Source: Thiosocius sp963759055
Lineage (GTDB): Bacteria > Pseudomonadota > Gammaproteobacteria > Chromatiales > Chromatiaceae
Reading direction: 5' to 3'
NCBI GenBank assembly: GCA_963759055.1
Contig: CAVWYD010000034.1
Location: forward strand, 169,490 to 233,489
DNA length: 64,000 bases
Shown here: positions 7,460 through 16,495 of the stretch, piece after piece
Position numbering within the stretch: position 1 is the first letter of the stretch
Layout of the letters: every line of letters begins with the position of its first letter
The notes under the pieces: model-generated
Told to the model about the DNA's origin: nothing
Seen by the model: only the letters and a program-made list of their open reading frames with translations
The model's database searches: none
Program-made: the position numbers and the translations under genes

Positions 7460-9312
7460 CCCAGTTTGTCGGCGCCGAAGCGCTTGATCATGGATTCCTG
7501 CATGGTCTGGATGACCTTGAATGCATGCTTGAGATGCTCGCGCTCGAGCTCGGAAAGGTCTCCGGGTGGCACGTAGTTGTTCAGGGGCCTTTTGTTTCTG
7601 ATCTGGCCGGCCTGGTGCTGGATACGCAGTGATGCGATGAATTCCAGGGCGTCCTCGAGATTTTCCGCCATATCCGTCGACAGCACATTGGTGCCCGCAC
7701 AGGCGCGCAGGCGCTCTACGGTATTGACCGACTCCTTGCCCAGCGACAGGGCAAGTACCCGGGCAATGTCTGTGATCGGTACGATGCCACGGTGCTTCAG
7801 GTCGAGCGTTTCATCGTGCTCGCCACCTTGTTCGAGTACGAATTGCCGGAAGAATCCCAGGGGTGGGCGGTGTTTCATCGCGTTCGCCATCATGTAGGCG
7901 AGAAATATCCGGTTCACCTGGGATTTCTCCAGGATCATCTTCTGCAGCGGTTTGAAGAGTTCTTCCGAACCGGTCACCGGGCGCAGGTCGAAGAAGATGC
8001 TCGACAGCATCATCGACATTGGGGTTGGGCTTTCGATCCAGGCCGAAAAATACTTTTTCCACACGCGCAATGGTTGGCGCCATTCGGGGTTGGTCGCCAT
8101 CGCATTGCCCGGGCAATAGACGAAGCCACACTCGTTCAGCCCGTCACTGACAAACTTTGCCAGGGCGGCAAAGTACTCATCATGTTCAGGTTCGAAGTCG
8201 TCGGAAAGCAGTAGCGCATTGTCCTGGTCGGAATGTGAACTCTGTTCGCGCCGTGCCTGGGAACCGCCAGCCATCCATAAGTAGGGCACGGGTGGTGCAC
8301 CGAGTTCGACTTCTCCCATTTCCAGAAGGCGGGCCGTTATCGAGTCTGTCAGGCAGGAGACGGCCTCGCCGATATGACGCGCGGTGACGCTGGCGTTGGC
8401 CAGGTGCAGGTGCAGGGTGGGCAGGCGTCTGCTCACCTCGACCAGGTCTGACACCGACTTCGCCTTGCGCAGATCGGCGGCAAGGTAGGCGGAGTTGGCG
8501 CTTTGGTGGTTGGCCAGATCGGTCGCGGTGATCATGCCCGCGAGCTTGCCGTTCCTGGTCACGGGCAGGTGGTGAACATGCATGCGGGTCATGGTCATCA
8601 GGGCCTGAACGGTCAGCGTGCTGGCAGTGATAACCGTGGGTTCCAGGGTCATGATCTGGTCTATAGGTTCGTTACCGATCAGGCCGATGGCTACACAACG
8701 CTTGCGCAGGTCGCGGTCGGTGACCAGGCCGACCAGTCTGTCGTCGCGCATGACCATGACGGAGGAGACATTCTTGTTGCTCATCAGTGCCGCCGTTTCG
8801 CGGATCGTCATTCCGGACGCAACGGTGATGGGCTCTTTGCGAATCAGGCTGCCTACCGACACCATCATCGCTGCGACGGCAGGGTCGTCAGTCTCCTGAA
8901 CCGTTGTCACTGCAGCCCGCAGGCGTTCCTTGACTGTGGCGGAAAAATGGTCGCCGAATGACTTCGACTCACGGCATAGCTCTTTTAGCCGGTCGCAGCT
9001 GAGCGTGTACAGCAGGGTGTCCTCAGTGGCCTTACCAGCATCGCATTGCGAAAGGTTGACCAACTGACAGGTGACGCTGTACACGCCTCCCTCGCCGAGT
9101 TTCTCGCACAGTTCACCTTGTTTGTCGTAGATCTCTATTGCGCCGCTGCGCACGACATAGAGCAAACCCTCCTTCGGCGGGAAGTGGCCGTTGCGCCGCA
9201 AGTAACGGATATCGATGTCCTTGGGAAGTTCATCGAGGAGTTCTTTGCTTAAGTATTTGAAAGGATTGCGTTGTTCGAGAAACTGGCGGATCTCGATCAG
9301 TTCGACTTCCAT
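7456..9312 (-). CDS. cNMP-binding / CBS / DUF294 nucleotidyltransferase-like protein
   Basis: This 618-residue cytoplasmic protein has a cyclic-nucleotide-binding-like domain (about residues 15-125), a CBS pair (about 155-285, with SVMVMRDDRLVGLVTDRDLR and HHLPVTRNGKLAGMITATDL), a DUF294 nucleotidyltransferase-like domain (about 320-450, GGSQARREQ followed by DQDNALL) and a DUF294 C-terminal substrate-binding domain. The GS-D-D pattern resembles GlnD-type uridylyltransferases, so nucleotidyl transfer or ligand sensing is plausible. It lies upstream of the exonuclease and beside the symporter operon, and probably acts in its regulation. Experimental function in this family is poorly known. Confidence 0.9.
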   Translation of the reverse strand: MEVELIEIRQFLEQRNPFKYLSKELLDELPKDIDIRYLRRNGHFPPKEGLLYVVRSGAIEIYDKQGELCEKLGEGGVYSVTCQLVNLSQCDAGKATEDTLLYTLSCDRLKELCRESKSFGDHFSATVKERLRAAVTTVQETDDPAVAAMMVSVGSLIRKEPITVASGMTIRETAALMSNKNVSSVMVMRDDRLVGLVTDRDLRKRCVAIGLIGNEPIDQIMTLEPTVITASTLTVQALMTMTRMHVHHLPVTRNGKLAGMITATDLANHQSANSAYLAADLRKAKSVSDLVEVSRRLPTLHLHLANASVTARHIGEAVSCLTDSITARLLEMGEVELGAPPVPYLWMAGGSQARREQSSHSDQDNALLLSDDFEPEHDEYFAALAKFVSDGLNECGFVYCPGNAMATNPEWRQPLRVWKKYFSAWIESPTPMSMMLSSIFFDLRPVTGSEELFKPLQKMILEKSQVNRIFLAYMMANAMKHRPPLGFFRQFVLEQGGEHDETLDLKHRGIVPITDIARVLALSLGKESVNTVERLRACAGTNVLSTDMAENLEDALEFIASLRIQHQAGQIRNKRPLNNYVPPGDLSELEREHLKHAFKVIQTMQESMIKRFGADKLG

Positions 9313-9423
9313 TTTTCCGTTGCCCAGTCAGTACAGGATGGTGAGCCGGCCTAGCTTATCAAAAGCGACCTTTCGCATCGCCTCTGAATCCTGTTGCGGG
9401 TCAGAATCGATGCGAAAAGTGGC

Positions 9424-9458
9424 CTAAACAAAAAAGCCCCGCCTCAAAGAGACGGGGC
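9424..9458 (-). terminator. Rho-independent terminator after the symporter gene
   Basis: On the minus strand a GCCCCGTCTC / GAGGCGGGGC stem (one G-T pair, three-base loop; 9436-9458) is followed by a run of T. It ends the symporter transcript before the DUF294 gene. Confidence 0.9.
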
Positions 9459-9485
9459 CAAACCTTCTACAGGGGTTCTTATTGC

Positions 9486-11270
9486 TTAATGGTCAGTGGC
9501 TGCACCGGCACCTTTCGGTACACGGATGTCCTCCACCAGGTGCTGGATGTGCTCCGGCGGCTCGGCGGTGACTTTCGACACCATAATGGCCACTGCGAAG
9601 TTGACCAGGGCACCAATACCACCGAACGCGTTCGGCGAGATGCCCAAGAACCAGTTCGGGCCCATATCACCCAGGAACGCAGTGCCCGGGACGAAGAAGA
9701 CGCCCTTGTGCTGGAACACATACAGCATGGTGACACCGATACCCGAGATCATGCCCCAGATAGCACCGGAACGGTTCACCTTCTTGTTGAAGATGCCCAT
9801 CATCAGCGCGGGGAAGATCGAGCTTGCAGCCAGGCCGAACGCAATCGCCACGGTACCGGCTGCAAAGTCCGGTGGATGCAGACCGAGGTAACCCGCCAGG
9901 AAGATCGCACCCGCCATGGAGATACGCGAGGCCAGAAGCTCGCTCTTCTCCGAGATGTTGGGGTTGATCATGCCCTTGATGACGTCATGCGACACCGCCG
10001 AGGCGATCGCCAGCAGCAGGCCGGCAGCGGTCGAGAGTGCAGCGGCCAGGCCACCGGCGACCACGATCGCGACGACCCAGTTCGGCAGGCCGGCGATCTC
10101 GGGGTTCGCAAGAACCATGATGTCACGGTCGACCTTGGTCATCTCGTTGCCTTTCCAGCCGAAGCCTTCGGCCTTGGCGGCCATGTCGGCATTCTTTTCG
10201 TTGTAATACTGGATGCGCCCGTCACCGTTCTTGTCTTCGAACTGCAGCAGGCCGGTTGCCTCCCACTTCTTGAACCAGGCGGGAACATTGGCGTACTCGA
10301 TGTTCGCGGTTTCTTCACCGACCGGGCCGGTCTGGATAACCTGGTGCAGGTTCAGGCGGGCCATGGAACCAACAGCCGGGGCCGTGGTGTACAGGATCGC
10401 GATGAACACCAGCGCCCAGCCAGCGGAGCTACGGGCGTCCTTGACCTTGGGAACGGTGAAGAAGCGGATGATGACGTGCGGCAGACCTGCAGTGCCGATC
10501 ATCAGCGAGAAGGTGTAGACGAACATGTTGAACTTGGAGCCCATCACCTGTGTCGAGTATTGCTGGAAGCCCAGGTCGGTCACCACCTGGTCGAGCTTTT
10601 CCATCATGGTCAGGCCGGAACCGTCCGTCATCGAGCCGATCAGTCCCAGCTGGGGGATCGGGTTGCCGGTCAGGTTCAGCGAGATGAAGACGGCCGGGAT
10701 GGTGTATGCGCAGATTAGCACGCAGTACTGGGCAATCTGGGTGTAGGTGATGCCCTTCATGCCGCCGAGTACCGCGTACACGAACACGATGCCCATACCG
10801 ATGTACAGACCGAGTTCATAGCTGGTCTCGAGGAAGCGCGAGAAGGCCACACCAATGCCCTTCATCTGGCCGATTACGTAGGTAACCGAGGCTATGATGA
10901 GACATGCAACGGCAACCAGGCGTGCGGACTGCGAGTAGAAACGCTCGCCGATGAACTCGGGTACCGTAAACTTGCCGAACTTACGCAGGTAAGGGGCAAG
11001 CAGCAGTGCCAGCAGCACGTATCCGCCGGTCCAGCCCATCAGGAAGACCGAGGCGCCGTAGCCGTTGAAGGCGATCAGGCCGGCCATCGAGATGAAGGAT
11101 GCGGCAGACATCCAGTCGGCGGCGGTAGCCATACCGTTGGCGACCGGGTGGATGCCCTTGCCGGCAATATAGAACTCGCCGGTGGTCGATGCGCGCGCCC
11201 AGATGGCGATACCGATGTACAGCGCGAAGGTCGCGCCGACGACTAGATATGTGATTGTTGTCAGATCCAT
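9486..11270 (-). CDS. Sodium:solute symporter (ActP-like, VC_2705 subfamily)
   Basis: This 594-residue SSS-family permease has about 13 transmembrane segments, starting with LTTITYLVVGATFALYIGIAIWA and including the ATAADWMSAASFISMAGLIAF segment typical of acetate and short-carboxylate carriers. A hydrophilic insertion around residues 325-395 contains DKNGDGRIQYYNE (about 343-355), which matches a calcium-binding EF-hand-like loop. It lies 12 bases after the DUF4212 gene, its usual small partner subunit. Acetate or a similar monocarboxylate is the expected substrate from family knowledge; the actual substrate is not proven. Confidence 0.92.
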   Translation of the reverse strand: MDLTTITYLVVGATFALYIGIAIWARASTTGEFYIAGKGIHPVANGMATAADWMSAASFISMAGLIAFNGYGASVFLMGWTGGYVLLALLLAPYLRKFGKFTVPEFIGERFYSQSARLVAVACLIIASVTYVIGQMKGIGVAFSRFLETSYELGLYIGMGIVFVYAVLGGMKGITYTQIAQYCVLICAYTIPAVFISLNLTGNPIPQLGLIGSMTDGSGLTMMEKLDQVVTDLGFQQYSTQVMGSKFNMFVYTFSLMIGTAGLPHVIIRFFTVPKVKDARSSAGWALVFIAILYTTAPAVGSMARLNLHQVIQTGPVGEETANIEYANVPAWFKKWEATGLLQFEDKNGDGRIQYYNEKNADMAAKAEGFGWKGNEMTKVDRDIMVLANPEIAGLPNWVVAIVVAGGLAAALSTAAGLLLAIASAVSHDVIKGMINPNISEKSELLASRISMAGAIFLAGYLGLHPPDFAAGTVAIAFGLAASSIFPALMMGIFNKKVNRSGAIWGMISGIGVTMLYVFQHKGVFFVPGTAFLGDMGPNWFLGISPNAFGGIGALVNFAVAIMVSKVTAEPPEHIQHLVEDIRVPKGAGAATDH

Positions 11271-11282
11271 TTAGTTTGCCTC

Positions 11283-11537
11283 CTAGTCTTCGTGCAGGTC
11301 GAACTCGCGATCAAGCGCGTTCATGCGTGCAGCGTAAAAGAAGATCAGCACAATAAAGATGTAAATAGATCCTTGTTGGGCGAACCAGAAGCCGAGACCA
11401 ACACCACCGATTCGGATGGCATTGAGTGCGTCGGCGAGAATGATCCCGAAGCCGTACGAGACGACAAACCAGATCACGAGCAGACTTACCAAGAGGCGAA
11501 GGTTCGCCTTCCAGTACTGCGCAGCTTTTGTATCCAT
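11283..11537 (-). CDS. DUF4212 small membrane subunit of the symporter
   Basis: This 84-residue protein has two transmembrane helices (LRLLVSLLVIWFVVSYGFGIIL and WFAQQGSIYIFIVLIFFYAARMNALD). It is the DUF4212 protein that nearly always precedes VC_2705-type symporters, comparable in position to YjcH before ActP. It is first in the two-gene operon, with the palindrome at 11824-11838 about 290 bases upstream. Confidence 0.92.
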   Translation of the reverse strand: MDTKAAQYWKANLRLLVSLLVIWFVVSYGFGIILADALNAIRIGGVGLGFWFAQQGSIYIFIVLIFFYAARMNALDREFDLHED

Positions 11538-11899
11538 AGCTCGTTCACTCCGCGGTTGTGATTATGAACTCTTGTTTTGTGTGTTCCCGGATCTGGCTTC
11601 GCCGCATTCCGTTGGCTCTCAAGCCTTGTGGATCGATTCCATTCAGTTCTTTGCCGGATGCGGCCCGGGGTTGTTACCTGTTCTTAACGCAGGTTGCCAG
11701 ACGCAGGTGATTGTCCGGTTTGCCGTTCGCAATTGTCAAAGAAAATCAGTGACTTAAAATGCAGATTGATGCATCGCACAAGCGTCGTTTTGGGTGGTTG
11801 GGTAACGCTTTTTCGGGAAGTGTGTTACTAAAAGTAACGGTAGTGTTTCCCGGGGTAAAGGATCGAATTTAGTTGTCTCCACCGACGCGGGAGGTTGCC
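11538..11899. promoter_or_regulatory. Regulatory gap upstream of the DUF4212-symporter operon
   Basis: This 362-base stretch holds no convincing gene. It lies between the 3' end of the NtrC-like regulator and the DUF4212 start and should contain the symporter promoter. I looked for a sigma-54 -24/-12 element on the minus strand and found only a poor GG-N10-GC candidate near 11654-11667. The clear element is the palindrome at 11824-11838. Confidence 0.55.
11824..11838. promoter_or_regulatory. Palindromic operator GTTACTAAAAGTAAC, copy 1
   Basis: This is a perfect palindrome with GTTACT and AGTAAC half-sites around AAA. The same 18-base string (GTGTTACTAAAAGTAACG) recurs at 16374-16391 before the kinase operon. 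It is probably a binding site for the adjacent NtrC-like regulator, which has a Fis-type helix-turn-helix. Binding is inference. Confidence 0.7.
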
Positions 11900-13225
11900 T
11901 CAGTTGCGCTTTTTGGAGCGTGGCAGACCAAAGCGCTGGCGACGTTCCCACAGCGTCTTGCGGCTGATGCCCAGGGCCTGGGCCAGTTCCGTTTCGGTCA
12001 TCCGGTCCTGATGTTCCAGAACAAACACGCGAAAGTACTCCTCCAGCGACAGCTTGTCGTTCAGGTCTCCGGCAGTGCTGGTGCTGACGACACTGTGATC
12101 GATGGCCAGCAGGTCGGGGGTGATCACGTCTGTTTCGCACAGGATGGCCGCACGCTCGATTGCGTTCGACAGTTCCCGCACGTTGCCCGGCCAGTGGTAG
12201 CGCCGGATAGCCTCAAGGGCATCCCGGCTGAGTTTCAGCGGTGAACGTGCCAGCTGTTTGCGCGCCTTGTCGAGCAGGAATACAGCCAGTTCGATGACGT
12301 CGTCGTCACGATCACGCAATGGGGGCAGGGCCAGCTCCACCACTCTCAGGCGAAAATAAAGGTCGCTGCGAAAGGCGTTTTCCTGCACCAGTTTGCGCAG
12401 GTCTCGGTGTGTGGCTGCCAGAATACGCACGTCGGGCGAGATGTCGCCGGCATCGTCAGGGTCGCGTTTGCCCCCTTGCAGGACGCGCAGCAGGCGTGCC
12501 TGCGCGGCGGTTGGCAGTTCCCCGATCTCGTCGAGGAACAGGGTGCCGCCCTCGGCGCTCTGGATCAGTCCCGGGTGAAAGTTGCCGGGCTGGTTCTGGC
12601 CAAAAAGCTCGGCTTCGATCGACTGTTCGGGGACTGCGGCGCAGTTGAAGGCGACGAAGGGTGCTTCGCAGCGCTTGCTGTGCTTGTGCAGGGCGCGCGC
12701 GACCAGTTCCTTTCCGGTGCCCGACTCGCCGACGATCAGTACCGTTGCCTCGGTAGGCGCCACTTTCTGGATGCGGTTGCAGACCTCATTCATGGGTGCG
12801 CTCTTGCCGATCATTCCGGTAACCGGAAATGTCTGATCCACATCGGTCTGCAGGGCGGCGGTGCGGCGCTCCTTCTGTTTTTCACGCAAAACCTTGTCAA
12901 CCAGCATCACCAGTTCGTCGTGATCGAAGGGTTTGGAGATGTAATCGGCTGCGCCGCTTTTCATCGCCTCCACGGCAGAGGAAACACTGGCGAAGCTGGT
13001 CATGATGATGACCGGCACGTCAGGCGCCAGCTCCATCATGGCGCTCCCCGGCCGGCCGGGGAGGCGCAGGTCGGTGATGATCAGGTTGAAATCCCCCAGG
13101 CCGCCGGCCGCCTCGGCCGCCTCTACCGACTCGGCCTCGGTGACCTGATGACCGTGTCGTTCCAGCAAGCGGCGAACGGCAACGCGTATTACCGGTTCGT
13201 CTTCAATGATGAGCAAGTGGTTCAT
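11900..13225 (-). CDS. NtrC-like response regulator lacking the GAFTGA loop
   Basis: This 441-residue regulator has a receiver domain (phospho-acceptor Asp52 in IITDLRLPG), an AAA+ domain (Walker A GESGTGKE at 166-173, Walker B GGTLFLDEI at 226-234) and a Fis-type helix-turn-helix at the C-terminus (LAQALGISRKTLWERRQ). The GAFTGA segment that normally follows ELFG and contacts sigma-54 is absent: the sequence goes ELFG-QNQPGNFHPG. It may therefore act with the housekeeping sigma factor or as a repressor. The start overlaps the kinase gene by 23 bases. The likely target is the symporter operon. CbrB is the nearest named relative by domain and partner. Confidence 0.9.
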   Translation of the reverse strand: MNHLLIIEDEPVIRVAVRRLLERHGHQVTEAESVEAAEAAGGLGDFNLIITDLRLPGRPGSAMMELAPDVPVIIMTSFASVSSAVEAMKSGAADYISKPFDHDELVMLVDKVLREKQKERRTAALQTDVDQTFPVTGMIGKSAPMNEVCNRIQKVAPTEATVLIVGESGTGKELVARALHKHSKRCEAPFVAFNCAAVPEQSIEAELFGQNQPGNFHPGLIQSAEGGTLFLDEIGELPTAAQARLLRVLQGGKRDPDDAGDISPDVRILAATHRDLRKLVQENAFRSDLYFRLRVVELALPPLRDRDDDVIELAVFLLDKARKQLARSPLKLSRDALEAIRRYHWPGNVRELSNAIERAAILCETDVITPDLLAIDHSVVSTSTAGDLNDKLSLEEYFRVFVLEHQDRMTETELAQALGISRKTLWERRQRFGLPRSKKRN

Positions 13226-16163
13226 TGGGTTGTTCTGTTTCTTTCAAGGGCAGGGTGAGCACCACCCGTGTACCAAAACCGGCCTGCGAGTCGATCGTCA
13301 GGGTTCCGTTGTGATCTTCGATGATCTTATAGGCCAGCGACAGGCCGAGGCCTGTGCCCTGACCCGTGGGCTTTGTCGTGTAAAAGGGTTCAAAAATGGT
13401 TTCCTGCAGTTCATCGGGTATGCCCTGGCCCTGGTCCATGACCTCGATGATCGCCTCTCCTTCACTGGCGCGGGCCAGCAGATCGACCCGATCGCCGGGC
13501 TGCGACGCGTCTGCGGCATTGCTGAGCAGATTGACCAGCACCTGCGACAGTTGTTGGTGATTTCCGGTCATGACGATGTGTTGCGGGCAGCTCGCCTCGA
13601 ATCGGATTCCGTCGTGTTGGTGTGTAAGCTGCAGAAGGTGTACGGCCTGGTCGACGGCATCGCTGAGCGCGAAGGTCTCGCGTTGCTGCAGGTGGCGGCT
13701 GCCGCGACTGAAGCTTTTCAGTGTGCCCAGTATGTCTGAAATGCGCCGGGTCTGTTCGATGATTTCCTCGATGCTCTGGCGCATGAGCTCGGGATCGTCT
13801 TCGTGGCGAAGATTCTGTGCCAGCGAGGCGATGCCGGTGATCGGGTTGCCAATCTCGTGGGCAACGCCGGCGGCGAGGCGACCTACAGAAGCGAGACGGT
13901 CACTGTGCGCCAGTTCGGCCTCGAGGTTGCCAAGGTCGGTGAGGTCCTCGATCAGCATGACCATCCCCGGCCTGGAAGGGCCCGCGCCTTCGATAACCGG
14001 GTCGGCATAGGCGGCTTTGTGCAGGTTGTACCAGCGTGGCCTGCCCGCCACGGGCAGTTCCATCCGGTAACTGTGATCCTCCGCGGTGCGGGCGAATCCG
14101 GAAAGCAGGCCGTCCCAGGGATGTGGAAGCCTGTTGAGTACGGTGCCGATCAGCTGTTTCGCCTCGACTCCGGTCATCACCTCCAGCGCAAGGTTCCACA
14201 AAACGATCTTGCCCTGGTTGTCTGTGGCACAGACACCCAACGGCAGGTCTTGCAGGATCTGCCGGTGCAGTCGGCGCAGATTGTCGAGCTCGACACCCAG
14301 GCCCTGCAGTTGCGAGCGCGACGCTTCAAGGCGGTCTTCAACATAGCGCATCGAATCTGCCAGTGCGGTCTTGGCCTCCGGGTCCAGCTCCAGCCTGCGG
14401 TTGACGATGATGTGGGCAAGCTGGGGGCCGAGCAGCCCGGACAGGTTGCGTTCAATGCGTTCACGCAGGCGGCGCAGTTCCGTGGTGCGACGCTCGTTCT
14501 CCCGCATCCCAAGATCGCTCATTGCCTGGTTGACTTCACGATGTGCCATCTCCAGGCCCAGGGTTTCTGCAAGACCGGCACGGAATTCTGCTGGAGAACC
14601 GGCGGCAACCACGCCCGACAGCGGTACCAGGGATTCCGCGCAACACGCGCGCGCAGCCTCCAGCTCGCCCTCGGACTGACGCGTGATCAGAGAGATCAGG
14701 ACGAACAGGCCGCCGTTGACCGTGAGGGTACTGAATGTCGCGAAGGCCCACTTGTTCATCCCGCTGGCGGCCACCAGCTGCGGCACGCCCAGGTCGGTGA
14801 TCAGGATGCCGGAGCCGTACAGGATGGGAGCAAGCAGCAAAACCGACCAGGCGCAGATTCCACCCAGCAGGCCGATGATGAAGCCGCTGCGCGTAGCGCG
14901 TCGCCAGTACAACAGCCCCGCCATGCCGGGCAGGAACTGGGCTACTGCCACGAACGAGATCAGGCCAAGCTCCACCAGACCCTGACTGTGTTTCAGGCCC
15001 GCATAGAAACCATAGCCGGCCATGATGATCAGGCCGATCAGCAAACGCCTGCCCCACAGGATCCAGCGGTAAAGATTCATCGCCGGATCCGGGTAGCTGG
15101 CCGGCAGCAGCAGGTGGTTGAGGCTCATCGAGGCCAGCGCGATGCTGGTGACGATGACCATGGCGCTGGCCGCGGACAGGCCCCCGATGAAAGCCAGAAG
15201 TGACAGCCAGGATGGGCCGTTTGCGACCGTAATGCCGAGCACGTAGTAATCGGGGTCGATGCCCAGCTCAAGGCGCTGGCCGGCCCAGAGGATTACCGGG
15301 ATGGAGATGTTGAGCATCAGAAGGTAGCCCGGGAACGCCCATGTTGCCGTGCGCAGGGCCTTTGCGTCGAGGTTCTCCGCGAAGATCATGTGAAACTGTC
15401 GCGGCAGCAGAAATGCCGCTGCAAAGGACAGGAACACCAGTGCGCTCCAGGGGCTTTCGTTGACCGGACGGTAAAGGGCTTCGAGGGCCTGCGGGTGGTC
15501 GTTCAGCCACACGCCGAGTTCGCTGGGCCCACCCAGGACCTGGAACAGTGCGTAAGAGCCGATCAGCAAGAGCGCAATCAGTTTGATCAAGGACTCGAAA
15601 GCCATCGCGACAACCAGCCCGCGGTGTTTTTGGCGGGGTGATATGTGGCGTGCGCCAAACAGCACTCCAAACAGGATCAGGGTGGCGCAGAAAACCAGGG
15701 CGATAGTGTTGGAGGGTACCTCGTTGCTCAATACCCTTAGCGACTCGGTGACCGCACGTATCTGCAACGCGATGTAGGGCAGGGTGCCCAGCAGCATGAA
15801 CAGGGTCACGAGTACTCCGGCCACCTGACTGCGGTAGCGAAATGCCAGCAGATCGGCCAGCGAGCTGAGCTGATATTCGCGGCAGAGGGCGAGGATCGGC
15901 TTCAGCAGGACGGGGCTGAGCACGAATGTCAGGGTTGCGCCGATATAGATGGTCAGGAACAGCAGGCCGCTGTTTGCGGCAAAACCGACGCTGCCGTAGT
16001 AGGTCCAGGAAGTCGCATAGACGCCGATCGAGAGCGTATAGGTTATCGGGTGTGCGGCCCAGTGAGCCGGTACCAGGCCCCGGTCGGTAGCGTAAGCAAC
16101 AAGGAAAAGTACCAGCAGGTAGCCAAAGCCGGTGGCAAACAGGGTTGCCAGTTCATGGCTCAT
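13203..16163 (-). CDS. Symporter-fused sensor histidine kinase (CbrA-like)
   Basis: In this 986-residue hybrid, the first 500 residues form an SSS-type multi-helix transporter domain. A helical linker, a PAS domain (DLPLGVCATDNQGKIVLWN), a HisKA domain (AAGVAHEIGNPITG) and a HATPase domain (LVNLLSNAADAS, DQGQGIP, GTGLGLSLAYKI) follow. The layout matches CbrA, which may sense or carry a substrate and phosphorylate an NtrC-type partner. The partner gene overlaps its 3' end. The transporter-like domain together with the carboxylate symporter next door suggests control of carbon uptake. Confidence 0.92.
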   Translation of the reverse strand: MSHELATLFATGFGYLLVLFLVAYATDRGLVPAHWAAHPITYTLSIGVYATSWTYYGSVGFAANSGLLFLTIYIGATLTFVLSPVLLKPILALCREYQLSSLADLLAFRYRSQVAGVLVTLFMLLGTLPYIALQIRAVTESLRVLSNEVPSNTIALVFCATLILFGVLFGARHISPRQKHRGLVVAMAFESLIKLIALLLIGSYALFQVLGGPSELGVWLNDHPQALEALYRPVNESPWSALVFLSFAAAFLLPRQFHMIFAENLDAKALRTATWAFPGYLLMLNISIPVILWAGQRLELGIDPDYYVLGITVANGPSWLSLLAFIGGLSAASAMVIVTSIALASMSLNHLLLPASYPDPAMNLYRWILWGRRLLIGLIIMAGYGFYAGLKHSQGLVELGLISFVAVAQFLPGMAGLLYWRRATRSGFIIGLLGGICAWSVLLLAPILYGSGILITDLGVPQLVAASGMNKWAFATFSTLTVNGGLFVLISLITRQSEGELEAARACCAESLVPLSGVVAAGSPAEFRAGLAETLGLEMAHREVNQAMSDLGMRENERRTTELRRLRERIERNLSGLLGPQLAHIIVNRRLELDPEAKTALADSMRYVEDRLEASRSQLQGLGVELDNLRRLHRQILQDLPLGVCATDNQGKIVLWNLALEVMTGVEAKQLIGTVLNRLPHPWDGLLSGFARTAEDHSYRMELPVAGRPRWYNLHKAAYADPVIEGAGPSRPGMVMLIEDLTDLGNLEAELAHSDRLASVGRLAAGVAHEIGNPITGIASLAQNLRHEDDPELMRQSIEEIIEQTRRISDILGTLKSFSRGSRHLQQRETFALSDAVDQAVHLLQLTHQHDGIRFEASCPQHIVMTGNHQQLSQVLVNLLSNAADASQPGDRVDLLARASEGEAIIEVMDQGQGIPDELQETIFEPFYTTKPTGQGTGLGLSLAYKIIEDHNGTLTIDSQAGFGTRVVLTLPLKETEQPNEPLAHH

Positions 16164-16350
16164 CGGAATCGTCCCGCCGGTGCATCAGCACGGCGCCGAG
16201 AATGACAAGCAGCCACAGGCCGTAGGGCGTGAGCCAGCTCAACCCGGGTGCCGCCCACCAATCGGCGACAGGGCTGATGAACAGCAGCAACAACAGCGCG
16301 CCGAGGATCACCGCAAGTTCTTCGCTGATTGGAAAACGGGGTGGAAGCAT
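16153..16350 (-). CDS. Small two-helix membrane protein preceding the kinase
   Basis: This 65-residue protein has two hydrophobic segments (ELAVILGALLLLLFISPVADWW and YGLWLLVILGAVLMHRRDD). Its 3' end overlaps the kinase start by 11 bases, so it is translationally coupled. It begins 25 bases downstream of the second GTTACTAAAAGTAAC palindrome. Such short proteins recur before kinases of this kind; no function is known. Confidence 0.75.
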   Translation of the reverse strand: MLPPRFPISEELAVILGALLLLLFISPVADWWAAPGLSWLTPYGLWLLVILGAVLMHRRDDSDEP

Positions 16351-16375
16351 CGTATGAGCCTAGCATTGCATGAGT

Positions 16376-16390
16376 GTTACTAAAAGTAAC
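16376..16390. promoter_or_regulatory. Palindromic operator GTTACTAAAAGTAAC, copy 2
   Basis: This is identical to the site at 11824-11838. It lies 26 bases before the first codon of the small gene that opens the kinase-regulator operon, a position suited to autoregulation or repression. It is also 106 bases upstream of the divergent membrane-protein gene at 16496. Confidence 0.7.
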
Positions 16391-16495
16391 GATCTGAGTT
16401 GGTGCATGCGTGTTCCGGGAACTGCCAAGATCACCCTCAGGCATGCTTTAATGCGAACTCAAGAATAACCAGTCAAACACGATCGGAGAGTACCC

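Noticed and set aside
11654..11667. Possible sigma-54 promoter before DUF4212 (minus strand GG-N10-GC)
   Set aside because: Only the GG and GC pairs match; the rest of the consensus is poor, and the local regulator lacks GAFTGA.
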